DNA from: Pseudomonadota bacterium
GTDB lineage: Bacteria; Pseudomonadota; Alphaproteobacteria; Rhizobiales; Hyphomicrobiaceae
NCBI GenBank assembly: GCA_023430315.1
Contig: JAEZAW010000295.1
Span: forward strand, 1-18,983
Reading direction: 5' to 3'
DNA: 18,983 nt
The translations under genes and the position numbers were made by a program. The notes below the pieces were generated by a model, which had not been told where the DNA came from, made no database searches, and saw only the letters and a program-made list of their open reading frames with translations. This document shows, piece by piece, positions 7,103-13,986 of this stretch; positions within the stretch are counted from its first letter, which is position 1, and the number at the start of each line of letters is the position of its first letter.

Positions 7103-8299
7103 ATGCCCGCCAATGATCTGCCGCTCGCCGGTGTCCGCGTGGTCGAGTTCTGCCACGTCATCATGGGCCCGACCTGCGGCCTGATCCTCGGCGATCTCGG
7201 CGCCGACGTGATCAAGGTCGAGCCGGCGCCGAACGGCGACAACACGCGGCGCATGGTCGGCTCGGGCGCGGGTTTCTTCGCGACCTACAACCGCAACAAG
7301 CGCTCGCTCGCTCTCGACATGAAGACACCCGAGGGCATGGAGATCGCGAAGAAGCTCATCGCTTCCGCCGACGTGCTCACGGAGAATTTCCGGCCCGGCG
7401 CCATGGACGCGCTCGGCCTTGGCTATGAGGCTCTGAAGAAATCACACGCGCGCCTCGTCTACTGCTCGCTCAAGGGTTTCCTCTCCGGCCCCTACGACAA
7501 GCGTGCAGCCCTCGACGAGGTCGTGCAGATGATGGCCGGCCTCGCCTACATGACGGGCCCGCTCGGGCAGCCGCTTCGCGCCGGTGCTTCAGTCAACGAC
7601 GTCATGGGCGGCATGTTTGCCGCGATCGGCATCCTCGCAGCGCTGCGCGAACGCGATAGCACCGGCAAAGGGCAGCTCGTTCAGAGCGCACTCTACGAAA
7701 ACTGCGCATTCCTGGTCGCCCAGCACATGATGCAGTACGTCGTTACAGGCACGCCCGCGGCCCCAATGCCGCAGCGCCTCCAGGCCGCCTGGGGAATCTA
7801 CAACGTGTTCGACTGCGCTGATGGCCAGCTCTTCCTGGCGGTCGTGACCGAAACGCAGTGGAAGATCTTCTGCGACGAGTTTGGCTTCGCTCACCTCCTG
7901 TCGGATGAGCGGCTGAAGACCAACGCCATGCGGGCGAATAACCGCGAAGTCTTTCTGCCCTTCGTTCGCGAGCAATTCCTGCAGTGGAAGCGCGACGACC
8001 TCGAAGCAAAGGTCGCCGCCGCTGGCCTCCCCTATGCACCCATCGCCAAGCCGCACGATCTGTTCGACGACCCGCACTTGAAGGAGTCCGGTGGACTGCT
8101 ACCGCTGACGCTTCCGGATGGCACCGAGACCGTGACGCCAGCGTTGCCGATCGAGCTTGCCGGACGTCGCCTCGGCACGCGCCTCAATCCGCCGAAGATC
8201 AGCGAGCACGGTCGCGAGATCCTTGCCGAGCTTGGATATGGCGCCGCCGCTTCCGACGACCTCATTGCACGCGGGATCGTCACCCCGGCGGCGAAGTAA
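7103..8299 (+). CDS. CaiB/BaiF family III CoA-transferase
   Basis: Family III enzymes move CoA between carboxylic acids through an aspartyl-CoA anhydride. The protein starts LPLAGVRVVEFCHVIMGP, the standard N-terminal strand. It continues with GDLGADVIKVEP, RNKRSLALDMKTPEG and VLTENFRPGAMDALGLGYE. The catalytic aspartate is predicted at Asp166 in GASVNDVMGGM, close to Asp169 of formyl-CoA transferase. GRLGTRLNPP-like C-terminal segments complete a 398-residue protein of normal length. I chose the ATG at 7103 from family alignment (GGGAG 12 bases upstream). An ATG at 7067 has a closer GAGG and would add 12 residues. Substrates are not readable. The divergent lactonase-like and CoA ester lyase genes suggest a shared acid-degradation route. 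Confidence 0.9.
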   Translation: MPANDLPLAGVRVVEFCHVIMGPTCGLILGDLGADVIKVEPAPNGDNTRRMVGSGAGFFATYNRNKRSLALDMKTPEGMEIAKKLIASADVLTENFRPGAMDALGLGYEALKKSHARLVYCSLKGFLSGPYDKRAALDEVVQMMAGLAYMTGPLGQPLRAGASVNDVMGGMFAAIGILAALRERDSTGKGQLVQSALYENCAFLVAQHMMQYVVTGTPAAPMPQRLQAAWGIYNVFDCADGQLFLAVVTETQWKIFCDEFGFAHLLSDERLKTNAMRANNREVFLPFVREQFLQWKRDDLEAKVAAAGLPYAPIAKPHDLFDDPHLKESGGLLPLTLPDGTETVTPALPIELAGRRLGTRLNPPKISEHGREILAELGYGAAASDDLIARGIVTPAAK

Positions 8300-8357
8300 C
8301 CTTGTCGCCTAACTTCGGCTTTACCGATCCAGTGCTGTGGTTGCAGAACCTCAGCCC

Positions 8358-8972
8358 ATGGATCGCCGAATAAAACAGCCCGCCGCCTTCGTCGTTTTGT
8401 TCGCTGCGCTGTCGGCAACGCCGGCGCTCGCCCAGTCAGACCTGCAACCCGGCTTCGACAAGAGACTGCTCCAGCTCGCGCCCGCGGAGGACAAGACGGA
8501 GAGCTGCTTTTTGCGCCGCTATGATGCGGCTCACCTGCAGGCGCGTCCGAAACAGCGCGTCGAGACAATCGGCATCTGCGTGAGCGTCGAGCGCCTGCCG
8601 CCCGAGGAAAAGGGCGAGATCGTCCGCTACATCTACAACTTCGACTTCGCCGCCAAGCTCAAGGGCCAGACGAGCATCGCGAAGACAGGTGGCGAGTGCG
8701 GCTTCTCTCACATGCCACCCGAGGAGCAGAAGCGCATATCGGGCAAACCCATCTGGTGCGGCATTGACTGCGATGGCGGCGGCGTCAGTGTCGAGTCGCG
8801 CAAGGATGGCGCCGAGCTGCTCGTACGGCTCGAACGCATCCGCGTCTCTAGCGAGTGCGGCGGTGGTGACGACGAGAGCAAGTCCTTCGACATCACGGGC
8901 GGCGCCGACGACAAAGTCTTCGTCGTCCCGCGCACGAGCGTCGAGGAGTTTCGCGCGTTCGCCGGGAAATAG
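8358..8972 (+). CDS. Exported protein of unknown function with six cysteines
   Basis: I do not recognise this gene. The 204-residue product begins MDRRIKQPAAFVVLFAALSA, a basic n-region and hydrophobic core, followed by TPALA-QS, a clear AxA signal peptidase I site after residue 25. The mature part has exactly six Cys (in ESC, GIC, GEC, WC, DC and SEC contexts), enough for three disulfides in the periplasm. WCGIDCDGGGVSVE is a distinctive central block. No transmembrane segment or catalytic motif is visible after the signal. A GTG at 8337 is an alternative start but would bury the signal peptide's basic end. The gene follows the CoA-transferase by 58 bases without a strong ribosome site, and converges on the acetyltransferase gene. 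Confidence 0.75.
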   Translation: MDRRIKQPAAFVVLFAALSATPALAQSDLQPGFDKRLLQLAPAEDKTESCFLRRYDAAHLQARPKQRVETIGICVSVERLPPEEKGEIVRYIYNFDFAAKLKGQTSIAKTGGECGFSHMPPEEQKRISGKPIWCGIDCDGGGVSVESRKDGAELLVRLERIRVSSECGGGDDESKSFDITGGADDKVFVVPRTSVEEFRAFAGK

Positions 8973-8985
8973 CTCGAGCCGAGCT
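8971..8985. terminator. Short hairpin spanning two convergent stop codons
   Basis: AGCTCG and CGAGCT are complementary 6-base arms with a 3-base loop. They span the 12-bp gap between the exported-protein gene and the acetyltransferase gene and touch both stop codons. There is no T-tract. It is only a weak terminator candidate. Confidence 0.25.
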
Positions 8986-9467
8986 CAATCGAGGCCATCG
9001 AAGGCCGCAGGATACGCAACGATTCCTGAATGCACGGCCTGCTCCGTCAGTCGGAGCGCCATGAAGTACGGCCCGGCGTACGGCGATTGGAACGGCGCAG
9101 CAACCTCAGTCGAGAAGCCGAAGCGGCGATAGTAAGCAGGATCGCCGAGGACGAAGATGATGCCGCCGCCATCGGCTTTGGCGAGATCGATCGCTTTGAG
9201 AATAAGAGCCGAGCCGATTCCCTCACCGTGTCGGGCTGGCGCGACGGCTACCGGCGCAAGCGCCAAGCCATCCAACGGCGACCGCAAGCGTGACATCACG
9301 ATATGCCCGCAAAGATCTCCGGCGATCTCGGCTACGAGCGCGGTTGCGATCGCTTCTTCCCGCCGCAAAGCTTCGACGAGGTCCGCCTCGACAACACCGC
9401 CGAACGCGCCGATGAGGACATTCCGAACTGCGTCGTAGTCAGCCGGCGTCTCGGCACGGATGATCAC
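8985..9467 (-). CDS. GNAT-family N-acetyltransferase (YhbS-like)
   Basis: The 160-residue protein begins IIRAETPADYDAV, the first strand and helix of a GNAT fold. The acetyl-CoA-binding motif A is LAPVAVAPARHGEGIGSALI, with the RxxGxG turn HGEGIGS. VLGDPAYYRRFGF is the late segment typical of YhbS-like acetyltransferases. The acceptor substrate is unknown. The start is a GTG at 9467, chosen because the recognisable fold begins there and it lies 4 bases after the metH-module stop, implying translational coupling. The frame stays open further upstream inside metH, but that part translates to low-complexity Arg/Ser and is not credible. It is the last gene of the regulator-metF-metH operon. Confidence 0.85.
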   Translation of the reverse strand: MIIRAETPADYDAVRNVLIGAFGGVVEADLVEALRREEAIATALVAEIAGDLCGHIVMSRLRSPLDGLALAPVAVAPARHGEGIGSALILKAIDLAKADGGGIIFVLGDPAYYRRFGFSTEVAAPFQSPYAGPYFMALRLTEQAVHSGIVAYPAAFDGLD

Positions 9468-9471
9468 ACGA

Positions 9472-10560
9472 TCACCCGTGCACGAAGGGCTCAAGGCCCG
9501 AGAGCCGCATGCGCTGCTCGATCTTCGCAGGCTTACGCGGCGGATATTTCTCGACGTGCTCGCGGATGTGGCGGATGTGATCCGGCGTCGAGCCGCAACA
9601 GCCACCGACGATGTTCACGAGACCGTCGCGCGCCCAAGGCTCCATCTGGCAGGACATATCGTGCGGCGTCTCGTCGTACTCGCCCATGGCGTTCGGCAGA
9701 CCCGCATTGGGATAGGCGGAGACAAGCGTCTCCGCGACGCTTGCAAGCTCACCGATGTACTGCCGCATCATCTCCGCACCGAGCGCGCAGTTGAGCCCGA
9801 TCGAGAACGGCTTCAGATGCCGCATGGAGTACCAGAAGGCCTCCGCCGTCTGCCCTGAGAGCGTGCGCCCCGAGCGATCGGTGATCGTGCCTGAGATCAT
9901 GATCGGCAGCTCGATTCCCTTTTCGTCGTAGACATCGAGCACCGCGACGCCGGCCGCCTTGGCATTGAGCGTATCGAAGATCGTCTCGATGATCAGGATG
10001 TCGGAGCCACCATCGATGAGCCCGCGCACCTGTTCGGCATAGGCCTCGTGCAACTCATCGAAGGAGACATTGCGGAAGCCCGGATTGTTCACGTCCGGGG
10101 AGATCGACGCCGTGCGGTTGGTCGGACCGATCGCACCCGCCACCCAGCGCGGCCGCTCCGGCGTCGAATAGTGGTCCGCCGCGGCGCGCGCGATCTTCGC
10201 GGCCTCGAAATTGATCTCGTAGGCGAGCGGCTCCATGGCGTAGTCGGCGAGCGAGATGCGCTGCGCGTTGAAGGTGTTTGTCTCCAGGATGTCGGCGCCG
10301 GCCTCCAGATACTGCTCGTGGATCTTCTGAATGATCGCCGGCTGCGTCAGAACGAGCAGGTCGTTGTTGCCTTTGACGTCCTTCCGATGATTAGCGAAGC
10401 GCGTGCCGCGATAGCCTTCCTCATCCAGCTTATATTGCTGGATCATCGTACCCATCGCGCCATCGATGATCAGAATGCGCTCACGCGCCGCGGCGTGCAG
10501 TGCCTTGATGCGGGCATTGCGCGCACGGGCATCGACGATGCTGTCGGTTGCATCGTTCAT
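9472..10560 (-). CDS. metH: Homocysteine-binding module of cobalamin-dependent methionine synthase (split MetH, N-terminal part)
   Basis: This 362-residue protein corresponds to the first domain of E. coli MetH, which binds zinc-activated homocysteine on a TIM barrel. Visible blocks are IIDGAMGTMIQ (33-41), ETNTFNAQRISLADY, GAIGPTNRTASISPDVN and MISGTITDRSGRTLSGQT. Zinc ligands are predicted as Cys258 (GLNCALG), Cys321 and Cys322 (GGCCGSTPDH). It ends at RLSGLEPFVHG, the place where E. coli MetH passes into its folate domain (RLSGLEPLNIG). It is therefore a complete domain and not a random truncation. The folate, cobalamin and reactivation domains are not encoded in this window and must be supplied elsewhere. 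Separate MetH modules are known in some alphaproteobacteria. The ATG overlaps the metF stop by 4 bases. Confidence 0.93.
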   Translation of the reverse strand: MNDATDSIVDARARNARIKALHAAARERILIIDGAMGTMIQQYKLDEEGYRGTRFANHRKDVKGNNDLLVLTQPAIIQKIHEQYLEAGADILETNTFNAQRISLADYAMEPLAYEINFEAAKIARAAADHYSTPERPRWVAGAIGPTNRTASISPDVNNPGFRNVSFDELHEAYAEQVRGLIDGGSDILIIETIFDTLNAKAAGVAVLDVYDEKGIELPIMISGTITDRSGRTLSGQTAEAFWYSMRHLKPFSIGLNCALGAEMMRQYIGELASVAETLVSAYPNAGLPNAMGEYDETPHDMSCQMEPWARDGLVNIVGGCCGSTPDHIRHIREHVEKYPPRKPAKIEQRMRLSGLEPFVHG

Positions 10561-11492
10561 GCGGCACCTCTTGCGAGCACGTGTGCACCGTTCGACTGCG
10601 GCCGCAGGCCGAGCAGGTGACAGATCGCATAGACGAGATCGGCACGGTTCAGCGTGTAGAAGTGGAATTGGCGAATGCCCTCATCGACGAGATCGAGCAC
10701 CTGCTCGGCGGCAACGGCAGCTGCTACGAGGTGCGTCGTCGCGGGATCGTCGTCGAGGCCATCATAACGGCGCGCCAGCCACGCAGGAACGCTCGCACCC
10801 GTGCGCTGTGCGAATCCCGAGACTTGCTTGAAATTGTGGATGGGCACGATACCCGGCACGATCGGCGCCCAGATGCCGCGCTTGCGAGCCGCTTCGAGGA
10901 AACGCAGGAAATGTGCGTTGTCGAAGAAGAACTGAGTGATCGCGCGGTTAGCACCGGCGTCGATCTTGGCCTTGAGCGTATCGAGATCGGCCTCGACGGT
11001 CGCGCTCTCCGGATGCTTCTCGGGATAGGCACTGACGGAGACATCAAAATTGCCGATGGCCTTGATGCCGCGTACGAGATCAGCCGTGCTCTGGTAGCCA
11101 CCCGGATGTGGCTCGTAGCACGCGCCGACACCCGCAGCAGGATCGCCGCGTAGCGCGACGATGCGGCGAACGCCGGCTTCCCAATAGCCGCGCACGACTT
11201 CGTCGACCTCTTCGCACGTCGCACCGACGCACGTCAGATGCGCGGCGGGCGCGAGCTTCGTCTCGCTGACGAGGCGCGCGACAGTCGCGTGCGTACGCTC
11301 GCGCGTCGATCCACCCGCGCCATAGGTTACCGATACGAATTCGGGCGCGAGAGGCTCGAGACGGCGGATCGCCGTCCACAGCGCCTCTTCCATGCGCTCC
11401 GTCTTCGGCGGGAAGAACTCGAAGGAAACGGTGATCTCGCCGTCGCCGACGAGGCGGCTGCGCCGCTCGTGCAATTGCTGGACTGACTTCAT
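10557..11492 (-). CDS. metF: MetF, 5,10-methylenetetrahydrofolate reductase
   Basis: MetF reduces methylene-THF to methyl-THF with NADH and FAD, supplying the methyl group used by methionine synthase. The 311-residue protein shows VSFEFFPPKTE with catalytic Glu25, FVSVTYGAGGSTRERTH, HLTCVGAT and VALRGDP with the FAD-contacting Asp117. It also has NRAITQFFFD, IPGIVPIHNFKQ and the C-terminal FHFYTLNRADLVYAICH, all matching the E. coli enzyme in order. I chose the ATG at 11492, which shares its A with the upstream regulator's stop (TGATG). An AGAGG lies about ten bases before it. A longer frame exists within the upstream gene but adds nothing resembling MetF. Overlaps on both sides show a translationally coupled methionine operon. 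Confidence 0.96.
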   Translation of the reverse strand: MKSVQQLHERRSRLVGDGEITVSFEFFPPKTERMEEALWTAIRRLEPLAPEFVSVTYGAGGSTRERTHATVARLVSETKLAPAAHLTCVGATCEEVDEVVRGYWEAGVRRIVALRGDPAAGVGACYEPHPGGYQSTADLVRGIKAIGNFDVSVSAYPEKHPESATVEADLDTLKAKIDAGANRAITQFFFDNAHFLRFLEAARKRGIWAPIVPGIVPIHNFKQVSGFAQRTGASVPAWLARRYDGLDDDPATTHLVAAAVAAEQVLDLVDEGIRQFHFYTLNRADLVYAICHLLGLRPQSNGAHVLARGAA

Positions 11493-12505
11493 CACCCGAC
11501 AACCTCTGCTTTTGAGATGCGTTCCGTCTGCCGGCTGTGTGCGTGCACGCGCAGGCGCTCCGCCGTCCACAGCATCACAGTGAGCTTGCCTTCCGGATCG
11601 CCCGCCTCCGGTGCGAGCTTGTTCATCGACAGCACCTTAAGCCCGGCTTCCTGCAGCCACTGCTCGATCTGCGCGGGCGGAAAGCCGAGCCGCTCGTGCG
11701 CCTGCGTCTCGCGCAGGAACTCGAGCTCGTGCGGAGCGAAATCCACGATCAGCAGCCGCCCGCCCGGCTCCAGAATGCGCGCCGCCTCTCGGATCGCTAG
11801 TCCCGGATCGCTGAGGAAGTGCAGCACCTGATGGATGACCACGGCATCGGCGCTGCCATCCTCCAGACCGAGATCATAGAGATCGCCGTGGCGAACGCGT
11901 GCGTGCGTGACGCCCGCCGACGTGAGCTTGGCGCGGGCATAGGCGAGCATGGCGTGATTGATGTCGATACCCGTGCCGCGCTGGAAACGATCGGCGAAGA
12001 GCTGCAGCACGCGCCCCGTGCCCGTGCCTGCATCGACGAAATGATGGAACGGTCCCGCGCCGAGGGCCGCACGCATCGCGGTCTCGACGGCGCTCTCCGT
12101 CACGTGCAGCGAACGGATTTCGTCCCACTGCGCGGCATGGTGCTCGAAATAAGCCTGCGCCGCCGTCTCGCGCTCGCGCTTCACGGCCTCGGCGCGATTG
12201 CGGTCGCGCTGGAGCTGCGCATCGGCGAGATCGACGCTGTCGAGCAGTCGGCGCGACAGCGCCCCAGCCGGTCCGGCGACGACGAGCTGGAAGTAGGCCC
12301 AGCTTCCTTCGCGCGTGCGCTCGATGAGGCCCGCTTCCGCGAGCAGCTTGAGATGCCGACTGATGCGCGGCTGGCTCTGGCCGAGGATGCGCGTCAGATC
12401 CTTGACGTTGAGCTCGCTCGCCGCGAGCAGCAGCAGGATGCGCAGCCGCGTCGGCTCGGCAGCAGCCTTGAGGATCGTAACGACGCTCTGCGACGACATC
12501 GACAT
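11492..12505 (-). CDS. ArsR-family HTH regulator fused to a SAM-dependent methyltransferase domain
   Basis: The N-terminal 80 residues form an ArsR winged helix: TILKAAAEPTRLRILLLL, VKDLTRILGQSQPRISRHLK as the recognition region (about 34-53), then AGLIERTREGSWAYFQL as the wing. No ArsR-type metal-binding Cys cluster is seen. Residues about 155-260 form a class I methyltransferase fold with the SAM loop VDAGTGTGR at 157-165, GTGIDIN, and LEPGGRLLIVDF. Being first in a metF-metH operon, it is a good candidate for a methionine-cycle repressor sensing SAM or SAH, as described for SahR-type ArsR regulators. That role is inferred. The ATG at 12505 has AAGGA six bases upstream. An in-frame ATG at 12547 lies inside the promoter -10 region and cannot be the start. 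Total 337 residues. Confidence 0.9.
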   Translation of the reverse strand: MSMSSQSVVTILKAAAEPTRLRILLLLAASELNVKDLTRILGQSQPRISRHLKLLAEAGLIERTREGSWAYFQLVVAGPAGALSRRLLDSVDLADAQLQRDRNRAEAVKRERETAAQAYFEHHAAQWDEIRSLHVTESAVETAMRAALGAGPFHHFVDAGTGTGRVLQLFADRFQRGTGIDINHAMLAYARAKLTSAGVTHARVRHGDLYDLGLEDGSADAVVIHQVLHFLSDPGLAIREAARILEPGGRLLIVDFAPHELEFLRETQAHERLGFPPAQIEQWLQEAGLKVLSMNKLAPEAGDPEGKLTVMLWTAERLRVHAHSRQTERISKAEVVG

Positions 12506-12542
12506 AGGGGATCCTTCTCCAGCTTCGGACCGGATGGGCGAA

Positions 12543-12570
12543 ATCATATAAAGATATCTTTATGTGTCAA
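12543..12570 (-). promoter_or_regulatory. Sigma-70-type promoter of the regulator-metF-metH operon
   Basis: On the minus strand a perfect -35 TTGACA (12570-12565) is followed by a 16-base spacer and TATGAT (12548-12543), a 5 of 6 match to the -10 consensus. Transcription would start near 12536, giving a leader of about 30 bases before the ATG at 12505. It is the clearest housekeeping promoter in the window. Confidence 0.8.
12545..12566. promoter_or_regulatory. Palindromic operator filling the promoter spacer
   Basis: The core ATAAAGATATCTTTAT (12548-12563) is a perfect 16-bp palindrome. Adding three bases each side (CAT / GTG) extends the symmetry to 22 bp with one mismatched pair. It occupies the spacer between the -35 and -10 boxes and clips both. 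A dimer bound here would exclude RNA polymerase. The adjacent ArsR-type regulator is the obvious binder, giving autoregulation of the operon. ArsR proteins commonly bind AT-rich palindromes of this size. Confidence 0.8.
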
Positions 12571-12738
12571 GCGGACTTCGTCGAGGCCTTGGCTTTCGCG
12601 CAGACCGGCTCTTCCGGGCCGGGCGTTGACGGGTCGGGCAACGCTGCGCAGGGTGCGTGAAGCACGCGCCGGCCCGCGGAAGCACGTCTAGGGCCGTACT
12701 CGACGCAGAAAACCCACACATCCGAAGGACCCAACTCC

Positions 12739-13986
12739 TTGCCGATGATCCATTTTCTCGGCTGGGCCACCGGCGCGCTCTTCTTCTTCTATGCCTGGAT
12801 CCTTCGGGTCGCCCCGAGCGTCATGATCGACGAGATGATGCGCGACCTCGTGGTCGGCGGGGCCGTCATAGGCAATCTTTCGGCCGTCTACTTCTATGGC
12901 TATGCCGGCTCGCAGATCCCCGTCGGCATGCTGATCGATCGTTTCGGCCCTCGACGCCTCATGACGGCGGCCGCGCTCATGTGCGGGGTCGGCTGCGTCA
13001 TCTTCGCTCTCAGTCCCGGCATAACAGGCGTCGCCGTCGGTCGGTTCGTGATCGGCGCCTCGGCAGCTTTCAGCCTCGTCGGAGCCATGGCGGTGGCGGG
13101 CCTGTGGTTCCCCGCCCAGCGCTTCGCCCTTCTCTCTGGACTCGCGATGATGATGGGCATGCTCGGCGGCGTTTTCGGCCAGGCGCCCTTTCGTCTCGTC
13201 GTCGAAGCGCTCGACTGGCGGGGTGCCGTCCTTGCGCTTGCCGTCGGCGGTATCGCGATCGCACTCGCGGCGTGGCTGACAGTGCGTGACCGGCCACACG
13301 AGACGCGATCGCGAGCTCCGGTGTTCGCCGGTCTCGGGCGCGTCGCGCGCAACCGTCAGACGTGGCTCATCGCCATTGCCGGTCTCGGCACGACCGGACC
13401 GCTGCTTGGCTTTTCGGGCCTCTGGGGCGTCCCGTACTTCGTGGCGACCCTCGGTATCGATCGAACGGCCGCAGCCTCCATAACGTCGATGATGTTTCTC
13501 GGCTGGGCCGCAGGCGCGCCATTGATCGGCTGGGCCTCCGACCACATCGGCCGCCGCCGCGCGCCTCTCATGCTCGGCCTCGTAGTCTGCACCGCCACCA
13601 TGTCCGCCATTCTCTATGTGCCGGGCCTTTCGATCCCAACGCTGATGGCACTCTGCTTTCTGTGCGGCTTCGGCGGCGCATCGCAGATCACCGGCTTCGC
13701 GGCAGCGCGCGAGAACAATCCGCCGGGTCTCAGCGCCACGGCTATCGGACTCGTCAATGGAACGGTCACCGGCGCTGGCGCGCTCTTTCAGCCGCTGCTC
13801 GGATGGCTGCTCGATTTGAACTGGAAGGGCCAGATGGCGGCCGGTGCGCGCCTCTACGATCCAGGCGCCTATCGCATTGCGCTCAGCGCCATCGTCGTCG
13901 GCTGTGTGATCGGCTTCCTCTGCACGCTCGCGATGCGCGAAACGTACTGCCGGCCGCTCGAAGAAACGCGATCGCCGGCGACATGA
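12739..13986 (+). CDS. Major facilitator superfamily (MFS) transporter
   Basis: The 415-residue protein is strongly hydrophobic, with about twelve membrane spans split by a basic central loop near residues 182-205 (VRDRPHETRSR). The MFS motif A GMLIDRFGPRR is at 63-73 between spans 2 and 3, and its second-half copy GWASDHIGRRR is at 264-274. It resembles the broad sugar-phosphate/organic-anion permease group, but the substrate cannot be assigned. The start appears to be TTG at 12739, nine bases after GAAGGA. The ATG two codons later sits 15 bases from that site. The 170 bases before it contain no gene I trust and no strong promoter. The stop directly abuts that of the convergent flavoprotein gene. 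Confidence 0.88.
   Translation: MPMIHFLGWATGALFFFYAWILRVAPSVMIDEMMRDLVVGGAVIGNLSAVYFYGYAGSQIPVGMLIDRFGPRRLMTAAALMCGVGCVIFALSPGITGVAVGRFVIGASAAFSLVGAMAVAGLWFPAQRFALLSGLAMMMGMLGGVFGQAPFRLVVEALDWRGAVLALAVGGIAIALAAWLTVRDRPHETRSRAPVFAGLGRVARNRQTWLIAIAGLGTTGPLLGFSGLWGVPYFVATLGIDRTAAASITSMMFLGWAAGAPLIGWASDHIGRRRAPLMLGLVVCTATMSAILYVPGLSIPTLMALCFLCGFGGASQITGFAAARENNPPGLSATAIGLVNGTVTGAGALFQPLLGWLLDLNWKGQMAAGARLYDPGAYRIALSAIVVGCVIGFLCTLAMRETYCRPLEETRSPAT

Noticed and set aside
11819..12691. Plus-strand open frame opposite the ArsR/methyltransferase gene
   Set aside because: It runs through the promoter and operator of the methionine operon, and its product lacks any family signature.
12567..12770. Small 67-codon minus-strand frame overlapping the MFS start
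   Set aside because: It ends inside the -35 box of the methionine promoter, overlaps the MFS start in antisense and has no recognisable motif. A real small gene cannot be fully excluded.
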